Positions 19,473-28,408 of a stretch of DNA of 64,000 bases are shown in pieces. The notes under the pieces are model-generated. The model was not told the DNA's origin. It saw nothing but the letters and a program-made list of their open reading frames with translations, and made no database searches. The translations under genes and the position numbers were made by a program. Every line of letters begins with the position of its first letter. Positions within the stretch are counted from its first letter, which is position 1. Source of the stretch: an uncultured Bacillota bacterium (GTDB lineage: Bacteria > Bacillota > Clostridia > Peptostreptococcales > Anaerovoracaceae); NCBI GenBank assembly GCA_958448635.1, contig CAUDEQ010000001.1:1-64000 (forward strand), read 5' to 3'.

Positions 19473-21299
19473 ATGAACGAAAAAAAAGAAAATACGTCCG
19501 CAAAGACGCGCAGACCTGCCCCTCAGGGGAAGAAACATGCAGGCAGCGCAAATTCCGGCCGCGGCAGAGGTACGAAAACTAACGGTGCTGCCGGCGGCAA
19601 AAGGACGCAGTCGCCAAGGGGCAATGTCAGGAGAAAAGCTCCTGCTCCAAAGGTTAGGATAATTCCTCTTGGCGGACTTCACGAAATCGGAAAGAACATG
19701 ACCGCCATAGAATACGAGAATGAGATTATGCTCATCGACTGCGGTCTGTCGTTTCCCGATGACGATATGTTCGGTATCGACAAGGTCATTCCTGACTTCT
19801 CATACCTTACAGATAACAGCAAGAAGATAAAAGGCCTTGTTATAACCCACGGTCATGAGGATCACATAGGCGCCGTGCCTTATCTTCTCAACGAAATCAA
19901 GGTGCCTATATACGGAACGCCTCTGCCCCTCGGCCTTATAGAGAACAAGCTGAAGGAGCATGGACTCAAGGCGGAAATGCACACCATCCGTGCGGGAGAT
20001 ACCTTCAGGCTGGGAAGGCATTTTTCCATAGAAGCTCTGAGGATAACACATTCGATAGCAGACTCCATATGCCTCAGCATAACGACGCCGGCAGGGCGCA
20101 TTTTCCATACAGGAGACTTCAAAATAGACTATACGCCTGTAGACGGAGATCCGATAGATTTTGCCAGACTGGCGCAGATAGGAGCTGAAGGCGTGCTGCT
20201 GATGATGGCTGACAGCACCAACGTGCTGAGACAGGGCTATACATCGTCGGAGAGAGTTGTAGGACGTACACTTGAGAATATATTCAGAAGCTCGGACAAG
20301 AGAATCATAATCGCCACATTCTCATCCAACGTCCACAGAATACAGAAGATAATAGATATAGCGGTCCACTGCAACAGAAAGGTGGCTATTTCCGGCAGGA
20401 GCATGGTCAACGTAGTTGATCTGGCGCAGAATCTCGGATATATACACATACCTGCCAATGTACTGGTGGATCTAAATAAGACAAAGAACATACCGGACAA
20501 GGAGCTGGTGGTTATAACAACGGGAAGCCAGGGAGAGCCTATGTCGGCTCTGGCAAGAATGGCTTCATCCGAGCATAAGGCCATCAATATAAGGCGCGGT
20601 GACATGGTCATCCTCTCATCCACACCTGTTCCCGGCAATGAGCTGACTGTTGCCAACGTGGTAAACCAGCTGGTGGAAAAGGGCGCTGAAGTAATATATT
20701 CAGATATCGCAGAGATTCATGCATCAGGTCACGCCTGCCGTGAAGAGCTGAAGCTGATGCATTCGCTGATAAAGCCGAAGTATTTCATGCCTGTACATGG
20801 AGAATACAGACATCTGTTGGCTCACGGAGAGTTGGCCAACACCATAGGCACTCCTATGGACAACATCTTCCTGCTGGAAAACGGAGATTGTCTCACCGTG
20901 TCTGCAGATTCAGCTGTTCAGACCAAGGGTGAATGCGAGGCAGAAGGTATAATGGTGGACGGCCTGGGCGTAGGAGATGTTGGCAACATAGTATTGAGAG
21001 ACAGGAGACTTCTTTCGGAATCAGGACTGATAATACTGGTGGCATCCATCGAAAAGCAGACAAACACCATTGTGTCGGGTCCGGACATCATATCCAGAGG
21101 CTTCGTGTATGTGAGAGAAAACGAAGATCTCATAGATGCGGCATGCGATCTGGCTGAGAGCATTCTTATAGACTGCATGGCACGGAATATGAAAGACTGG
21201 AACGGCATGAAGACGGCCGTAAGGGAAGGTCTCAGAAAATATATATACAGTAAGACCAAGAGAAATCCTGTTATATTACCTATTTTTATGGAGGTTTAA
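19473..21299 (+). CDS. rnj: Ribonuclease J
   Basis: A 608-residue metallo-beta-lactamase/beta-CASP ribonuclease, with both 5'-3' exonuclease and endonuclease activity, central to mRNA decay and rRNA maturation in Firmicutes. THGHEDHIGAVPY (about 125-137) is the metal motif; further ligands are in HTGDFKID and GHACREEL. The first 60 or so residues are an extra, low-complexity, strongly basic segment rich in Lys, Arg, Gly and Ala, absent from B. subtilis RNase J1/J2; I infer disordered RNA binding. AAGGAAAG precedes the ATG. ylbF follows after 2 bp. Confidence 0.95.
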   Translation: MNEKKENTSAKTRRPAPQGKKHAGSANSGRGRGTKTNGAAGGKRTQSPRGNVRRKAPAPKVRIIPLGGLHEIGKNMTAIEYENEIMLIDCGLSFPDDDMFGIDKVIPDFSYLTDNSKKIKGLVITHGHEDHIGAVPYLLNEIKVPIYGTPLPLGLIENKLKEHGLKAEMHTIRAGDTFRLGRHFSIEALRITHSIADSICLSITTPAGRIFHTGDFKIDYTPVDGDPIDFARLAQIGAEGVLLMMADSTNVLRQGYTSSERVVGRTLENIFRSSDKRIIIATFSSNVHRIQKIIDIAVHCNRKVAISGRSMVNVVDLAQNLGYIHIPANVLVDLNKTKNIPDKELVVITTGSQGEPMSALARMASSEHKAINIRRGDMVILSSTPVPGNELTVANVVNQLVEKGAEVIYSDIAEIHASGHACREELKLMHSLIKPKYFMPVHGEYRHLLAHGELANTIGTPMDNIFLLENGDCLTVSADSAVQTKGECEAEGIMVDGLGVGDVGNIVLRDRRLLSESGLIILVASIEKQTNTIVSGPDIISRGFVYVRENEDLIDAACDLAESILIDCMARNMKDWNGMKTAVREGLRKYIYSKTKRNPVILPIFMEV

Positions 21300-21301
21300 T
21301 T

Positions 21302-21658
21302 ATGAACGTATACGATCAGGCACATTCGCTGGCTACTGCAATTAAAGAATCCGAGGAATTCAAGCAGTACGATCAGAGTAAAAAAGAAGTTGAGGCAAAT
21401 CCTGAGCTGGATGCTGCCATAAAGGATTTTATGGGCAAGCAGTTCGAGCTTCAGACACAGCAGATGATGGGTCAGGAGATGGATGCCGAAGCTCTTTCAA
21501 AGCTTCAGCAGCTTTCGGCCATCCTGATGCAGGATCCGTCAGCGGCGCAGTATCTGCAGAACCAGATGCGTTTTTCCATGATGATGGCAGACGTATATAA
21601 AATAATAGCAGACGTTGCCGATTTCGGCATGGGGCCTGCAGGAGGCACAAATGAATAA
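21302..21658 (+). CDS. ylbF: YlbF/YmcA-family protein
   Basis: A 118-residue all-helical cytoplasmic protein (AHSLATAIKESEEFKQY.. and EANPELDAAIKDF). YlbF, YmcA and YaaT form the Y-complex of B. subtilis, an Fe-S-containing partner of RNase Y that affects mRNA maturation, competence, biofilm and sporulation. Here it directly follows RNase J, so a role in RNA decay is a reasonable inference. It is methionine- and glutamine-rich in its second half. It could equally be a YmcA-like paralogue. GGAGG stands before the ATG; the stop overlaps the next start by 8 bp. Confidence 0.8.
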   Translation: MNVYDQAHSLATAIKESEEFKQYDQSKKEVEANPELDAAIKDFMGKQFELQTQQMMGQEMDAEALSKLQQLSAILMQDPSAAQYLQNQMRFSMMMADVYKIIADVADFGMGPAGGTNE

Positions 21659-22355
21659 TCAGGCTAAAATGGTTAAGACGCCGGAGGAGCTGCTGAAGAT
21701 CATGAAGGCGGCTGCAATGGGCGATAAATGCTTTTCCCACATACTCGGATATATCAGGGCAGGCATGACTGAGCTGGAGGTGGCTGATGAGATTGAGCGC
21801 ACACTGAGAAGCTACGGCGCAGAGGGATTGTCTTTTCCCACCATATGCGTGTCAGGCGTGAATACCACTCAGCCTCATGGCGAGCCGTCCGACAAGATAA
21901 TAGAAGAAGGCGACTTCGTTACTATGGATTTCGGCGCTGTGGTGGAGGGCTACTGCGGCGATATGACCAGAACCATAGCTGTCGGTCATGTCAACGATGA
22001 ACAGAGAAAGGTGTACGATATAGTGCTGAGATCTCAGCTGGCAGGGCTTGAAGCATGCAGGGCAGGAGTAAGATGCAGAGATGTGGATCATGCTTCCAGA
22101 AGTATAATTGCCGATGCCGGATACGGAGAATATTATATTCACGGTACAGGTCACGGAGTAGGCAGAGAGGTTCATGAAGCTCCTACGCTGAACGCCAAAA
22201 GCGATGAAATCCTTGAGGAATTCATGCCGGTGACGGTGGAGCCCGGAATATATATTCCCGATAAATTCGGAGTTCGCATTGAGGACTTGGCAATTATCAC
22301 AGAGTTTGGTATAATAAATGCAGTAAAATCTCAAAAAAGTTTAATAATTATTTAA
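21651..22355 (+). CDS. M24-family metallopeptidase (short aminopeptidase P/methionine aminopeptidase-like)
   Basis: A 234-residue pita-bread peptidase. Metal ligands are visible in [16 protein letters not shown] (two Asp), [12 protein letters not shown] (His), VEPGIYIP (Glu) and RIEDLAII (Glu), so the site is complete. It lacks the N-terminal creatinase domain of long Xaa-Pro peptidases, so it is about as long as methionine aminopeptidase, but the motif spellings are closer to Xaa-Pro enzymes; the substrate is uncertain. GGAGG (21641-21645) supports ATG at 21651. efp follows, as M24 peptidases often do in Firmicutes. Confidence 0.82.
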   Translation: MNNQAKMVKTPEELLKIMKAAAMGDKCFSHILGYIRAGMTELEVADEIERTLRSYGAEGLSFPTICVSGVNTTQPHGEPSDKIIEEGDFVTMDFGAVVEGYCGDMTRTIAVGHVNDEQRKVYDIVLRSQLAGLEACRAGVRCRDVDHASRSIIADAGYGEYYIHGTGHGVGREVHEAPTLNAKSDEILEEFMPVTVEPGIYIPDKFGVRIEDLAIITEFGIINAVKSQKSLIII

Positions 22356-22384
22356 TATTACGGTTAAAGAAAGGGCAGTTTATT

Positions 22385-22945
22385 ATGATTTATGCAGGTG
22401 ATTTCAGAAAAGGTATTACCTTTGAAATGAACGGTGAACCACATGTTGTGCTGGATTTTCAGCATGTAAAGCCGGGCAAGGGTGCAGCTTTTGTAAGAAC
22501 AAAATATAAAAACATACTGTCGGGAGCAACAAGGGAGGAAGCCTTCAACCCTGATGACAAATTCCCTAAGGCTCACATCGAGACAAAGACAATGCAGTAT
22601 CTTTACAATGACGGAGAGCTGTACTACTTCATGGACGAAGAGACATACGATCAGGTTCCAATCACTCACGATCAGGTGGAGGACGCCATCAAATATCTGA
22701 GAGAGAATGACGAGGCCACCATCAAATTCTATAAGGGAAACGCTTTCCTTGTAGAGGCTCCTAACTTCGTTGATCTGAAGGTCATCGAAACTGAGCCGGG
22801 TGTAAAGGGAAATACGGCGACAAACGTTACTAAGGCCGCTGTGGTAGAGACAGGTGCGACGATACAGGTTCCTATCTTCATAGAAGAGGGAGAGGTTATT
22901 CAGATCGACACGAGATCAGGGGAATATCTGGGAAGATCAAAATAA
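22385..22945 (+). CDS. efp: Translation elongation factor P
   Basis: A 186-residue EF-P with three beta-barrel domains. It enters the ribosomal E site and relieves stalling at polyproline. The tip loop reads [10 protein letters not shown] with lysine at position 32, the residue modified in many bacteria; no modification gene is visible nearby. The C-terminal domain has the signature [18 protein letters not shown]. The SD (AAGGG) precedes the ATG. A hairpin follows the stop. Confidence 0.97.
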   Translation: MIYAGDFRKGITFEMNGEPHVVLDFQHVKPGKGAAFVRTKYKNILSGATREEAFNPDDKFPKAHIETKTMQYLYNDGELYYFMDEETYDQVPITHDQVEDAIKYLRENDEATIKFYKGNAFLVEAPNFVDLKVIETEPGVKGNTATNVTKAAVVETGATIQVPIFIEEGEVIQIDTRSGEYLGRSK

Positions 22946-22960
22946 GCGATATTTTTTCTT

Positions 22961-22995
22961 AAAGGGACGCGCTGCTGTCCCTTTATTTGTAGTTT
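22961..22995 (+). terminator. Probable terminator after efp
   Basis: AAAGGGAC (22961-22968) pairs with GTCCCTTT (22977-22984), an 8-bp stem with an 8-base loop, followed by a T-rich stretch (ATTTGTAGTTTTT). Confidence 0.7.
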
Positions 22996-23018
22996 TTGAT
23001 GAATAAGAGAGGTACTAA

Positions 23019-24080
23019 ATGTTGAAGCTGATTAATGGTAAAATCAAGCTCATACTGATAATTGCCATTGTACTTGTAGTAATAATCACCGGGGGAAGTC
23101 TAATATATCTAAGCGGCCTCGGAGCTGTCGACAGCGAAAACGATGAGCCTGTAAATGTCAATATCCCGTCCGGAAGCGGCGCCTCCGCCATCGTCGAAAT
23201 TCTCGATGAAAACGGACTGGTGAAAAACAAGACATGCGCCAAGATACACGCAAGGATAGGAGGGTATGATTCCCTACAGGCAAACTCTTATATTTTCAGC
23301 AGGAGCATGACGCTGCCTGAAATATTTGAAGCCATAAATACGGGAGATTTCGATTATCTTTCCAAGGACAAGCTGACCATACGTGAAGGTCTCACCATAC
23401 CGCAGACGGCAGATGCCATAGCCGAGGAGCTTCCTTTCACAAGGGATGAGCTGATCGCCAAGTGGGCTGACAAGGCCTTCCTCCAGCAGCTCATAGATAA
23501 GTACTGGTTTATTACGGATGATATACTTAATGCAGATATCAAATATCCTCTTGAAGGATACCTGTATCCGGAGACGTATTTCATCACTGAGGAAGAGCCT
23601 ACCATCGAGAGCATTACCATTATGATGCTGGATATGATGGATCAGCAGCTTTCTTCAATGAAAAAAGATATAGAAGACAGCGATTTTTCCGTACACGAGC
23701 TTCTCACCCTGGCTTCCATAGTGGAAAAGGAATCCAGCAATGTGAAGGAGGACATGCCTGAGGTTGCCGGAGTGTTTATAAACAGGCTTAATCAGGGCAT
23801 TTCTCTGGGAAGTGATGTTACCGTCAACTATATATTTGAGAAGGATGGAGTTGAGCTTACCGTAAGTCAGCTTGATTCAGACAATAAATACAATACACGT
23901 AAGTTCACGGGACTTCCTCCCGGCCCAATATGCACAGTTAATACAAATGCCATCGACAGCGTGTTGAATTACAAGGAAACTGATTATATGTTCTTCTATG
24001 CAACTCCTGAGGGCGAGATAATCTTCTCAAAGACTGTCGAAGAGCATAATAAGGCTGTAGAGGAACATCCATGGAGTTAG
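23019..24080 (+). CDS. mltG: Endolytic murein transglycosylase
   Basis: A 353-residue YceG-like enzyme. One N-terminal membrane helix (about residues 9-30) anchors a LysM-like subdomain and the catalytic domain outside the cell. It cuts nascent glycan strands and so ends peptidoglycan polymerisation. LASIVEKESSN (near 231) contains the catalytic glutamate, and the FTGLPPGPICTV stretch is a family hallmark. AGAGAGG lies 6 bp before the ATG. Next come trmR and trhP, the same order as yrrL-yrrM-yrrN/O in B. subtilis. Confidence 0.95.
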   Translation: MLKLINGKIKLILIIAIVLVVIITGGSLIYLSGLGAVDSENDEPVNVNIPSGSGASAIVEILDENGLVKNKTCAKIHARIGGYDSLQANSYIFSRSMTLPEIFEAINTGDFDYLSKDKLTIREGLTIPQTADAIAEELPFTRDELIAKWADKAFLQQLIDKYWFITDDILNADIKYPLEGYLYPETYFITEEEPTIESITIMMLDMMDQQLSSMKKDIEDSDFSVHELLTLASIVEKESSNVKEDMPEVAGVFINRLNQGISLGSDVTVNYIFEKDGVELTVSQLDSDNKYNTRKFTGLPPGPICTVNTNAIDSVLNYKETDYMFFYATPEGEIIFSKTVEEHNKAVEEHPWS

Positions 24081-24096
24081 GACAGACAGAGGAAAA

Positions 24097-24768
24097 ATGA
24101 ATATTACCAACAATATAATCACTGCGTATATAAACAACCTGTACTGCTGCAGCAACCCAAAGCTTCAGGAGCTGAGACGCTTTGCCGAGGAAAAGAAGGT
24201 ACCCATAATACTCAAGGACACCGAAGGGCTTCTTCTCAGTCTTCTAAGAATCAAGAAGCCTGCAAGACTTCTTGAGATAGGCGCTGCCGTGGGATATTCG
24301 GCATGCTGCTTTGCAGACGGATGCGGATGCAGCGTCACAACCATAGAGGCCGACGAGGAAGCATATAAGACGGCTCTTGCCAATGTGGAAAATCTGGGCT
24401 TCAGCGACAAGGTTACGGTGCTGGGAGGAGATGCCAGAGACGTCCTTGAAAATATGGCGTCGGAGATAACAGATGATAAGCTCTTTGATGTGGTGTTCAT
24501 AGATGCTGCAAAGAGCCATTACAAGACTTTCTGGGATCTTTCGCTGCCTCTCTGCAGGCAGGATGCCCTCATCATATGCGATAACGTTCTGATGAAGGGA
24601 ATGACTGCATCGGACGAATATGATCCGGGGAAAAAATACAAGACCAGCATCAGAAGGATGCGCGAATTCGTTAAATATATTACTGAGCTTGATTATGCCG
24701 ACACATGCATACTGCCTGTGGGTGACGGTATATCTCTCAGCGTGATAAACAAAAAGGTAAACATGTAG
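24097..24768 (+). CDS. trmR: SAM-dependent O-methyltransferase, probable tRNA 5-hydroxyuridine methyltransferase
   Basis: A 223-residue class I methyltransferase of the catechol O-methyltransferase type. LEIGAAVGYSACC (motif I), IEADEEAY and VFIDAAKSHY are the SAM- and metal-binding elements. It sits between mltG and a U32 protein, exactly like B. subtilis yrrM (TrmR), which methylates 5-hydroxyuridine at position 34 of tRNAs to 5-methoxyuridine. Function is assigned from family plus context; a small-molecule O-methyltransferase is the alternative. No N-terminal signal is present, so it is cytoplasmic. Confidence 0.8.
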   Translation: MNITNNIITAYINNLYCCSNPKLQELRRFAEEKKVPIILKDTEGLLLSLLRIKKPARLLEIGAAVGYSACCFADGCGCSVTTIEADEEAYKTALANVENLGFSDKVTVLGGDARDVLENMASEITDDKLFDVVFIDAAKSHYKTFWDLSLPLCRQDALIICDNVLMKGMTASDEYDPGKKYKTSIRRMREFVKYITELDYADTCILPVGDGISLSVINKKVNM

Positions 24769-24773
24769 ATATT

Positions 24774-26000
24774 ATGAAAAAGCTTGAATTACTTGCTCCT
24801 GCGGGAGATTTGGAAAAACTTAAGATAGCAGTTGACTACGGGGCTGACGCTGTATATTTCGGCGGAGAAATGTTCAGCCTGCGTGCCGGAGCAGGGAACC
24901 TTACCATAGAGGAAATCGAAGAGGGCGTTGCCTATGCTCATGAGAGAAATGTTAAATGTCACATGACATTCAACATTTTCGCACATAATGAGGATATAGC
25001 CCCTCTCAGCGATTATCTGCAGAGGATAAAGCATATCCCTGTAGATGCGTATATAGTTTCAGATCCTGGGGTAATCGCACTCATCAAGGAGGCTGTTCCC
25101 GATGCAGAGCTTCATCTGTCCACTCAGGCCAACATGACCAACTATGTGACGGCAAATTTCTGGCATTCTCAGGGCGTCAAGAGGATCGTGCTGGCAAGGG
25201 AGCTTACCTTCGGGGAAATAAAGGATATCCGAAGCAGGATACCTGAGAGCATGGATCTGGAAGCATTCATACACGGAGCCATGTGCATTTCGTATTCCGG
25301 CAGATGTCTTCTCAGCAACTTTATGATAGACAGGGATGCCAACAGAGGCCAGTGTGCCCATCCGTGCAGATGGAAATACAGGCTTGTTGAAGAGCAGCGT
25401 CCCGGTGAGTACTATCCTGTGGAAGAAGACGAAAGAGGCACTTACATAATGAATTCCAAGGATCTTTGTATGCTTGAGCATATTCCGGATATTGTGGAGG
25501 CAGGCGTTTCATCAGCCAAGATCGAAGGCAGGATGAAGAGCGTTTTTTATGTCGCTACCATCGTAAGCGCATACAGACGTGCCATAGACGCCTATTATGA
25601 AGACCCCGACAATTATGTTTTCGACCCGTCATGGATGACGGAGCTCAAAAAGGTAAGCAGACGTGAGTTCACCACGGGCTTTTACTACAACAAGCCGACA
25701 GACGAGGATCAGAATTATCAGACCAGCGCATACACCAGAGATTACAGCTTTATCGGAATGGTGAAGGAATACGAGCCCGAAACATGTATGGCAGTGGTGG
25801 AGCAGAGAAACAAAATGTCTGTGGGAGAGGAAATAGAGGTCTTCGGACCGGGTCGTGACTTCTTTTCGCAGAAACTGGAGGTTTTATTGGATGAAGAAGG
25901 TCAGCCTATCGAATCAGCACCGCATCCTCAGCAGATAGTTAAGATCAAAATGAAAGAGCCGGTTGAGAAGAATTTCATTCTCAGAAAGAGAAAAAGTTAA
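24774..26000 (+). CDS. trhP: U32-family protein, probable tRNA wobble-uridine hydroxylation protein TrhP
   Basis: A 408-residue member of the peptidase U32 family, long called collagenase-like. It starts KKLELLAPAGDLEKLKIAV; the conserved core HGAMCISYSGRCLLSNF and the cysteines in GQCAHPCRWKY fit iron-sulfur ligands. In B. subtilis the homologues YrrN/YrrO make 5-hydroxyuridine in tRNA, the substrate of TrmR encoded just upstream. That pairing, repeated here with a 5-bp gap, is the main ground for the call. Only one copy is present, where B. subtilis has two adjacent. No strong SD is visible. Confidence 0.82.
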   Translation: MKKLELLAPAGDLEKLKIAVDYGADAVYFGGEMFSLRAGAGNLTIEEIEEGVAYAHERNVKCHMTFNIFAHNEDIAPLSDYLQRIKHIPVDAYIVSDPGVIALIKEAVPDAELHLSTQANMTNYVTANFWHSQGVKRIVLARELTFGEIKDIRSRIPESMDLEAFIHGAMCISYSGRCLLSNFMIDRDANRGQCAHPCRWKYRLVEEQRPGEYYPVEEDERGTYIMNSKDLCMLEHIPDIVEAGVSSAKIEGRMKSVFYVATIVSAYRRAIDAYYEDPDNYVFDPSWMTELKKVSRREFTTGFYYNKPTDEDQNYQTSAYTRDYSFIGMVKEYEPETCMAVVEQRNKMSVGEEIEVFGPGRDFFSQKLEVLLDEEGQPIESAPHPQQIVKIKMKEPVEKNFILRKRKS

Positions 26001-26074
26001 AAACATGTGCTTTACAAAGCATGTGTGTTGGAATAAAATAACTATAACATTTTAATGCAAGAAAGGAGAAAAAA

Positions 26075-27424
26075 ATGTCATCTGACAGCGGGCCCTTGTG
26101 GTCACAATTAGTTTTATTAGTAGTACTCATAGCGGTAAACGCATATTTTGCCGCTGCGGAGATCGCCATGGTCTCTGCCAACAAAAACAGGATCAAAACC
26201 CTCGCAGGAGAGGGAAACAAGAAGGCTATCGCACTTGATAAGCTTCTTGATGAGCCCAATACGTTTCTTTCAGCCATCCAGGTCGTAATTACCCTGGCAG
26301 GCTTCTGGAACAGTGCCGAGGCTGCTGTAAGTCTTTCAGGATATGTGAGCGAGCTTTTTCATCTCTCACAGTTTTCCTACGGAAAAAGCGTGTCGGTATT
26401 CATAGTCACTGTTCTCCTCTCATTCTTCACCCTTGTTCTAGGTGAGCTTGTACCTAAAAGGATAGCTATGATACATGCCGACGGCATGGCTATGGCAGTT
26501 GTAAAACCGATACTTGTAATTTCCAAGGTACTGAAGCCGTTCCTATGGCTTATTTCAGTATCCGTAACAGTGGTTCTTAAGATATGCAGACAGAAAACCG
26601 ACGTTGTGGACTCTGAGTATTCGGAGGAGGACGTTGTTTCCATGCTTGAGGCAGGAAGAGCCAGCGGTGAACTGAAGGAGACGGGAAAGAAGATGATCAC
26701 CAGCATATTCGCTTTCGATGATCTTCTGGCGTACGAGGTGATGACTCCGCGAACAGACGTATTTTCCATAGATATCAATGCTCCTACGGAAGAATACATC
26801 GACGAGCTGATGGAACTCAGATATTCAAGAATCCCTGTATATGAAGATGACAGCGACAATATCATAGGTATCCTGTACATCAAGGACTACCTGATCAAGG
26901 CTCGTGAGGACGGCTTTGATAACGTGGACATAAGATCCATACTCAGAAAGCCGTATTTCGTACCTGAAACCAAGATCATAGATTCGCTGTTCTTTGAGCT
27001 TCAGGCCACCAAGCAGCATATAGCCATACTCATAGATGAATACGGCGGATTCTCCGGTATTGTAACCATGGAAGATATTATCGAAGAGGTCATGGGCGAT
27101 ATCGACGATGAATACGACGAAGAGGAGCCTGAGATCCAGAAAATATCCGATGATACTTTCATCATAGACGGAAGCATGGACCTCGACGATATCGACGAGG
27201 AGCTCAACATAAATCTGGAATCGGACAACAGTGAGACCATCGGAGGCTTCATCATAGACATCCTCGGTGAGATCCCTGATGAAAACGATGTGGGCAGTGA
27301 AGTAACATTTGAAAACTACAAGTTCAGGATAGATTCCATAAAGGACAGAAGAATAGAGCAGATAACTCTGACGATCCTTCCTGAGGCTGCAGAAGAGGAA
27401 GAAAAGAATGAAGAAGATCAGTGA
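26075..27424 (+). CDS. CorC/HlyC-family membrane protein with CBS domains
   Basis: A 449-residue hemolysin-C-like protein: a DUF21 (CNNM) transmembrane domain (about 1-190) with FFAAAEIAMVSANKNRIKTL, two CBS domains (about 215-335) and a CorC/HlyC C-terminal domain (about 350-430), followed by an acidic tail. Relatives export or sense Mg2+ or Co2+; the older name hemolysin is misleading. Ion specificity is not shown by the sequence. AAGGAG precedes the ATG. Its last 17 bp overlap the start of the next gene. Confidence 0.88.
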   Translation: MSSDSGPLWSQLVLLVVLIAVNAYFAAAEIAMVSANKNRIKTLAGEGNKKAIALDKLLDEPNTFLSAIQVVITLAGFWNSAEAAVSLSGYVSELFHLSQFSYGKSVSVFIVTVLLSFFTLVLGELVPKRIAMIHADGMAMAVVKPILVISKVLKPFLWLISVSVTVVLKICRQKTDVVDSEYSEEDVVSMLEAGRASGELKETGKKMITSIFAFDDLLAYEVMTPRTDVFSIDINAPTEEYIDELMELRYSRIPVYEDDSDNIIGILYIKDYLIKAREDGFDNVDIRSILRKPYFVPETKIIDSLFFELQATKQHIAILIDEYGGFSGIVTMEDIIEEVMGDIDDEYDEEEPEIQKISDDTFIIDGSMDLDDIDEELNINLESDNSETIGGFIIDILGEIPDENDVGSEVTFENYKFRIDSIKDRRIEQITLTILPEAAEEEEKNEEDQ

Positions 27425-28247
27425 TATGGTCTTTAGTGTGTTTGAAGGCCTTGAAACCAATAATTTTTCCGTGCTGGGGCGACCTGATGAGCCCATGTGG
27501 GAAAGGCCTCTTATAGGCATTGCTGCAGGGGATGATCCTTATTACGATTTTCTCAAGGAGCATATCGGGGATTTTCACTGGTCGCCGGCTGAAGCCTTTG
27601 CCATGAAATATCATGAAGCTCCGGATGCGGCAGGACTGCGAGTTATAAGTATAATTTTTCCACAGGCGGAAAATACCAGAGCGCTTCAGAGCAAGGAAAA
27701 CAGCTTTCCCTGTGATAACTGGCTTGTTTCAAGAGGAGAGTGGGAAAATTTCATAGGTGAGTTTTCCTTGGAGCTTGAAAGGGAATTCGAAAGGGAAGGT
27801 ATTCGTGCAGCGTCCATAGATCTTATTTCCGGATTTTCAAGACATAAATCCGAAACACTGGGCATCGCTTCAAACTGGTCCCACAGACATACTGCATTCG
27901 CTGCGGGAATGGGGACATTCGGTCTCAGCGACGGATTCATAACGGAAAAAGGTATGGCGGTGAGGATGACCTCCGTTATCGCAGAATGTGATGCACAGAT
28001 AACGCCACGAGGCGACAGAGGCCACTACGACTGGTGCCTGTACTTCAGGAGCGGTATATGCGGAGCGTGCATAAGAAGATGTCCTGTACGTGCCATTTCC
28101 GAAAAAGGGCACGATAAGGATAAATGCACGGCATATGAGGCTCCCGCCTGTGAAAAATATTGGCCTGAGCATATCGAAAGAAAAAACTACATATTCGGCT
28201 GCGGACTTTGCCAGACGAAGATACCGTGCATGGATAAGCGGCCATAA
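27408..28247 (+). CDS. QueG-like 4Fe-4S protein (epoxyqueuosine reductase-related)
   Basis: A 279-residue iron-sulfur protein. Near the C-terminus are CGACIRRCPVRAI and CGLCQTKIPC, with a further cysteine in KCTAYEAPAC, a layout allowing two clusters as in epoxyqueuosine reductase QueG. It lacks the C-terminal HEAT repeats of full QueG (about 370 residues) and many Clostridia carry such short paralogues of unknown reaction, so queuosine synthesis is not proven. It overlaps corC translationally. The gene ends before a strong terminator. Confidence 0.7.
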   Translation: MKKISDMVFSVFEGLETNNFSVLGRPDEPMWERPLIGIAAGDDPYYDFLKEHIGDFHWSPAEAFAMKYHEAPDAAGLRVISIIFPQAENTRALQSKENSFPCDNWLVSRGEWENFIGEFSLELEREFEREGIRAASIDLISGFSRHKSETLGIASNWSHRHTAFAAGMGTFGLSDGFITEKGMAVRMTSVIAECDAQITPRGDRGHYDWCLYFRSGICGACIRRCPVRAISEKGHDKDKCTAYEAPACEKYWPEHIERKNYIFGCGLCQTKIPCMDKRP

Positions 28248-28283
28248 AGCATCTAAAGAATGTTAATACATTGATTTCAACGA

Positions 28284-28323
28284 GTGTGCATGGGAAGTTA
28301 CTTCCCTTGCACGCTTTTTTTCT
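28284..28323 (+). terminator. Strong rho-independent terminator
   Basis: GTGTGCATGGGAAG (28284-28297) pairs with CTTCCCTTGCACGC (28301-28314) with one wobble and one mismatch, followed by seven Ts from 28315. It separates the corC/queG-like genes from spoIIIA. Confidence 0.92.
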
Positions 28324-28341
28324 TTCACGGAAATCTTGAAG

Positions 28342-28369
28342 TCATATTTTCTTGGACAAGGAATATCCT
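28342..28369 (+). promoter_or_regulatory. Possible sigma-E promoter of the spoIIIA operon
   Basis: TCATATT (28342-28348) matches the B. subtilis sigma-E -35 consensus fully. AATATCCT (28362-28369), 13 bp later, matches the -10 consensus (CATACAAT) at only four positions. SpoIIIA is a sigma-E operon in B. subtilis, so a mother-cell promoter is expected in this gap. Confidence 0.4.
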
Positions 28370-28408
28370 TTAATAACACAGAAAAGAAAAGGTTGCAGGT
28401 TAAAGGAT

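Noticed and set aside
26003..26026. Terminator between trhP and the CorC/HlyC gene
   Set aside because: A 10-bp hairpin with two wobble pairs exists, but no T run follows, so I did not list it as a terminator.
28352..28408. Extended SpoIIIAA starting at TTG 28352
   Set aside because: It has no SD, would put the start codon within the probable promoter, and adds residues not typical of the family.
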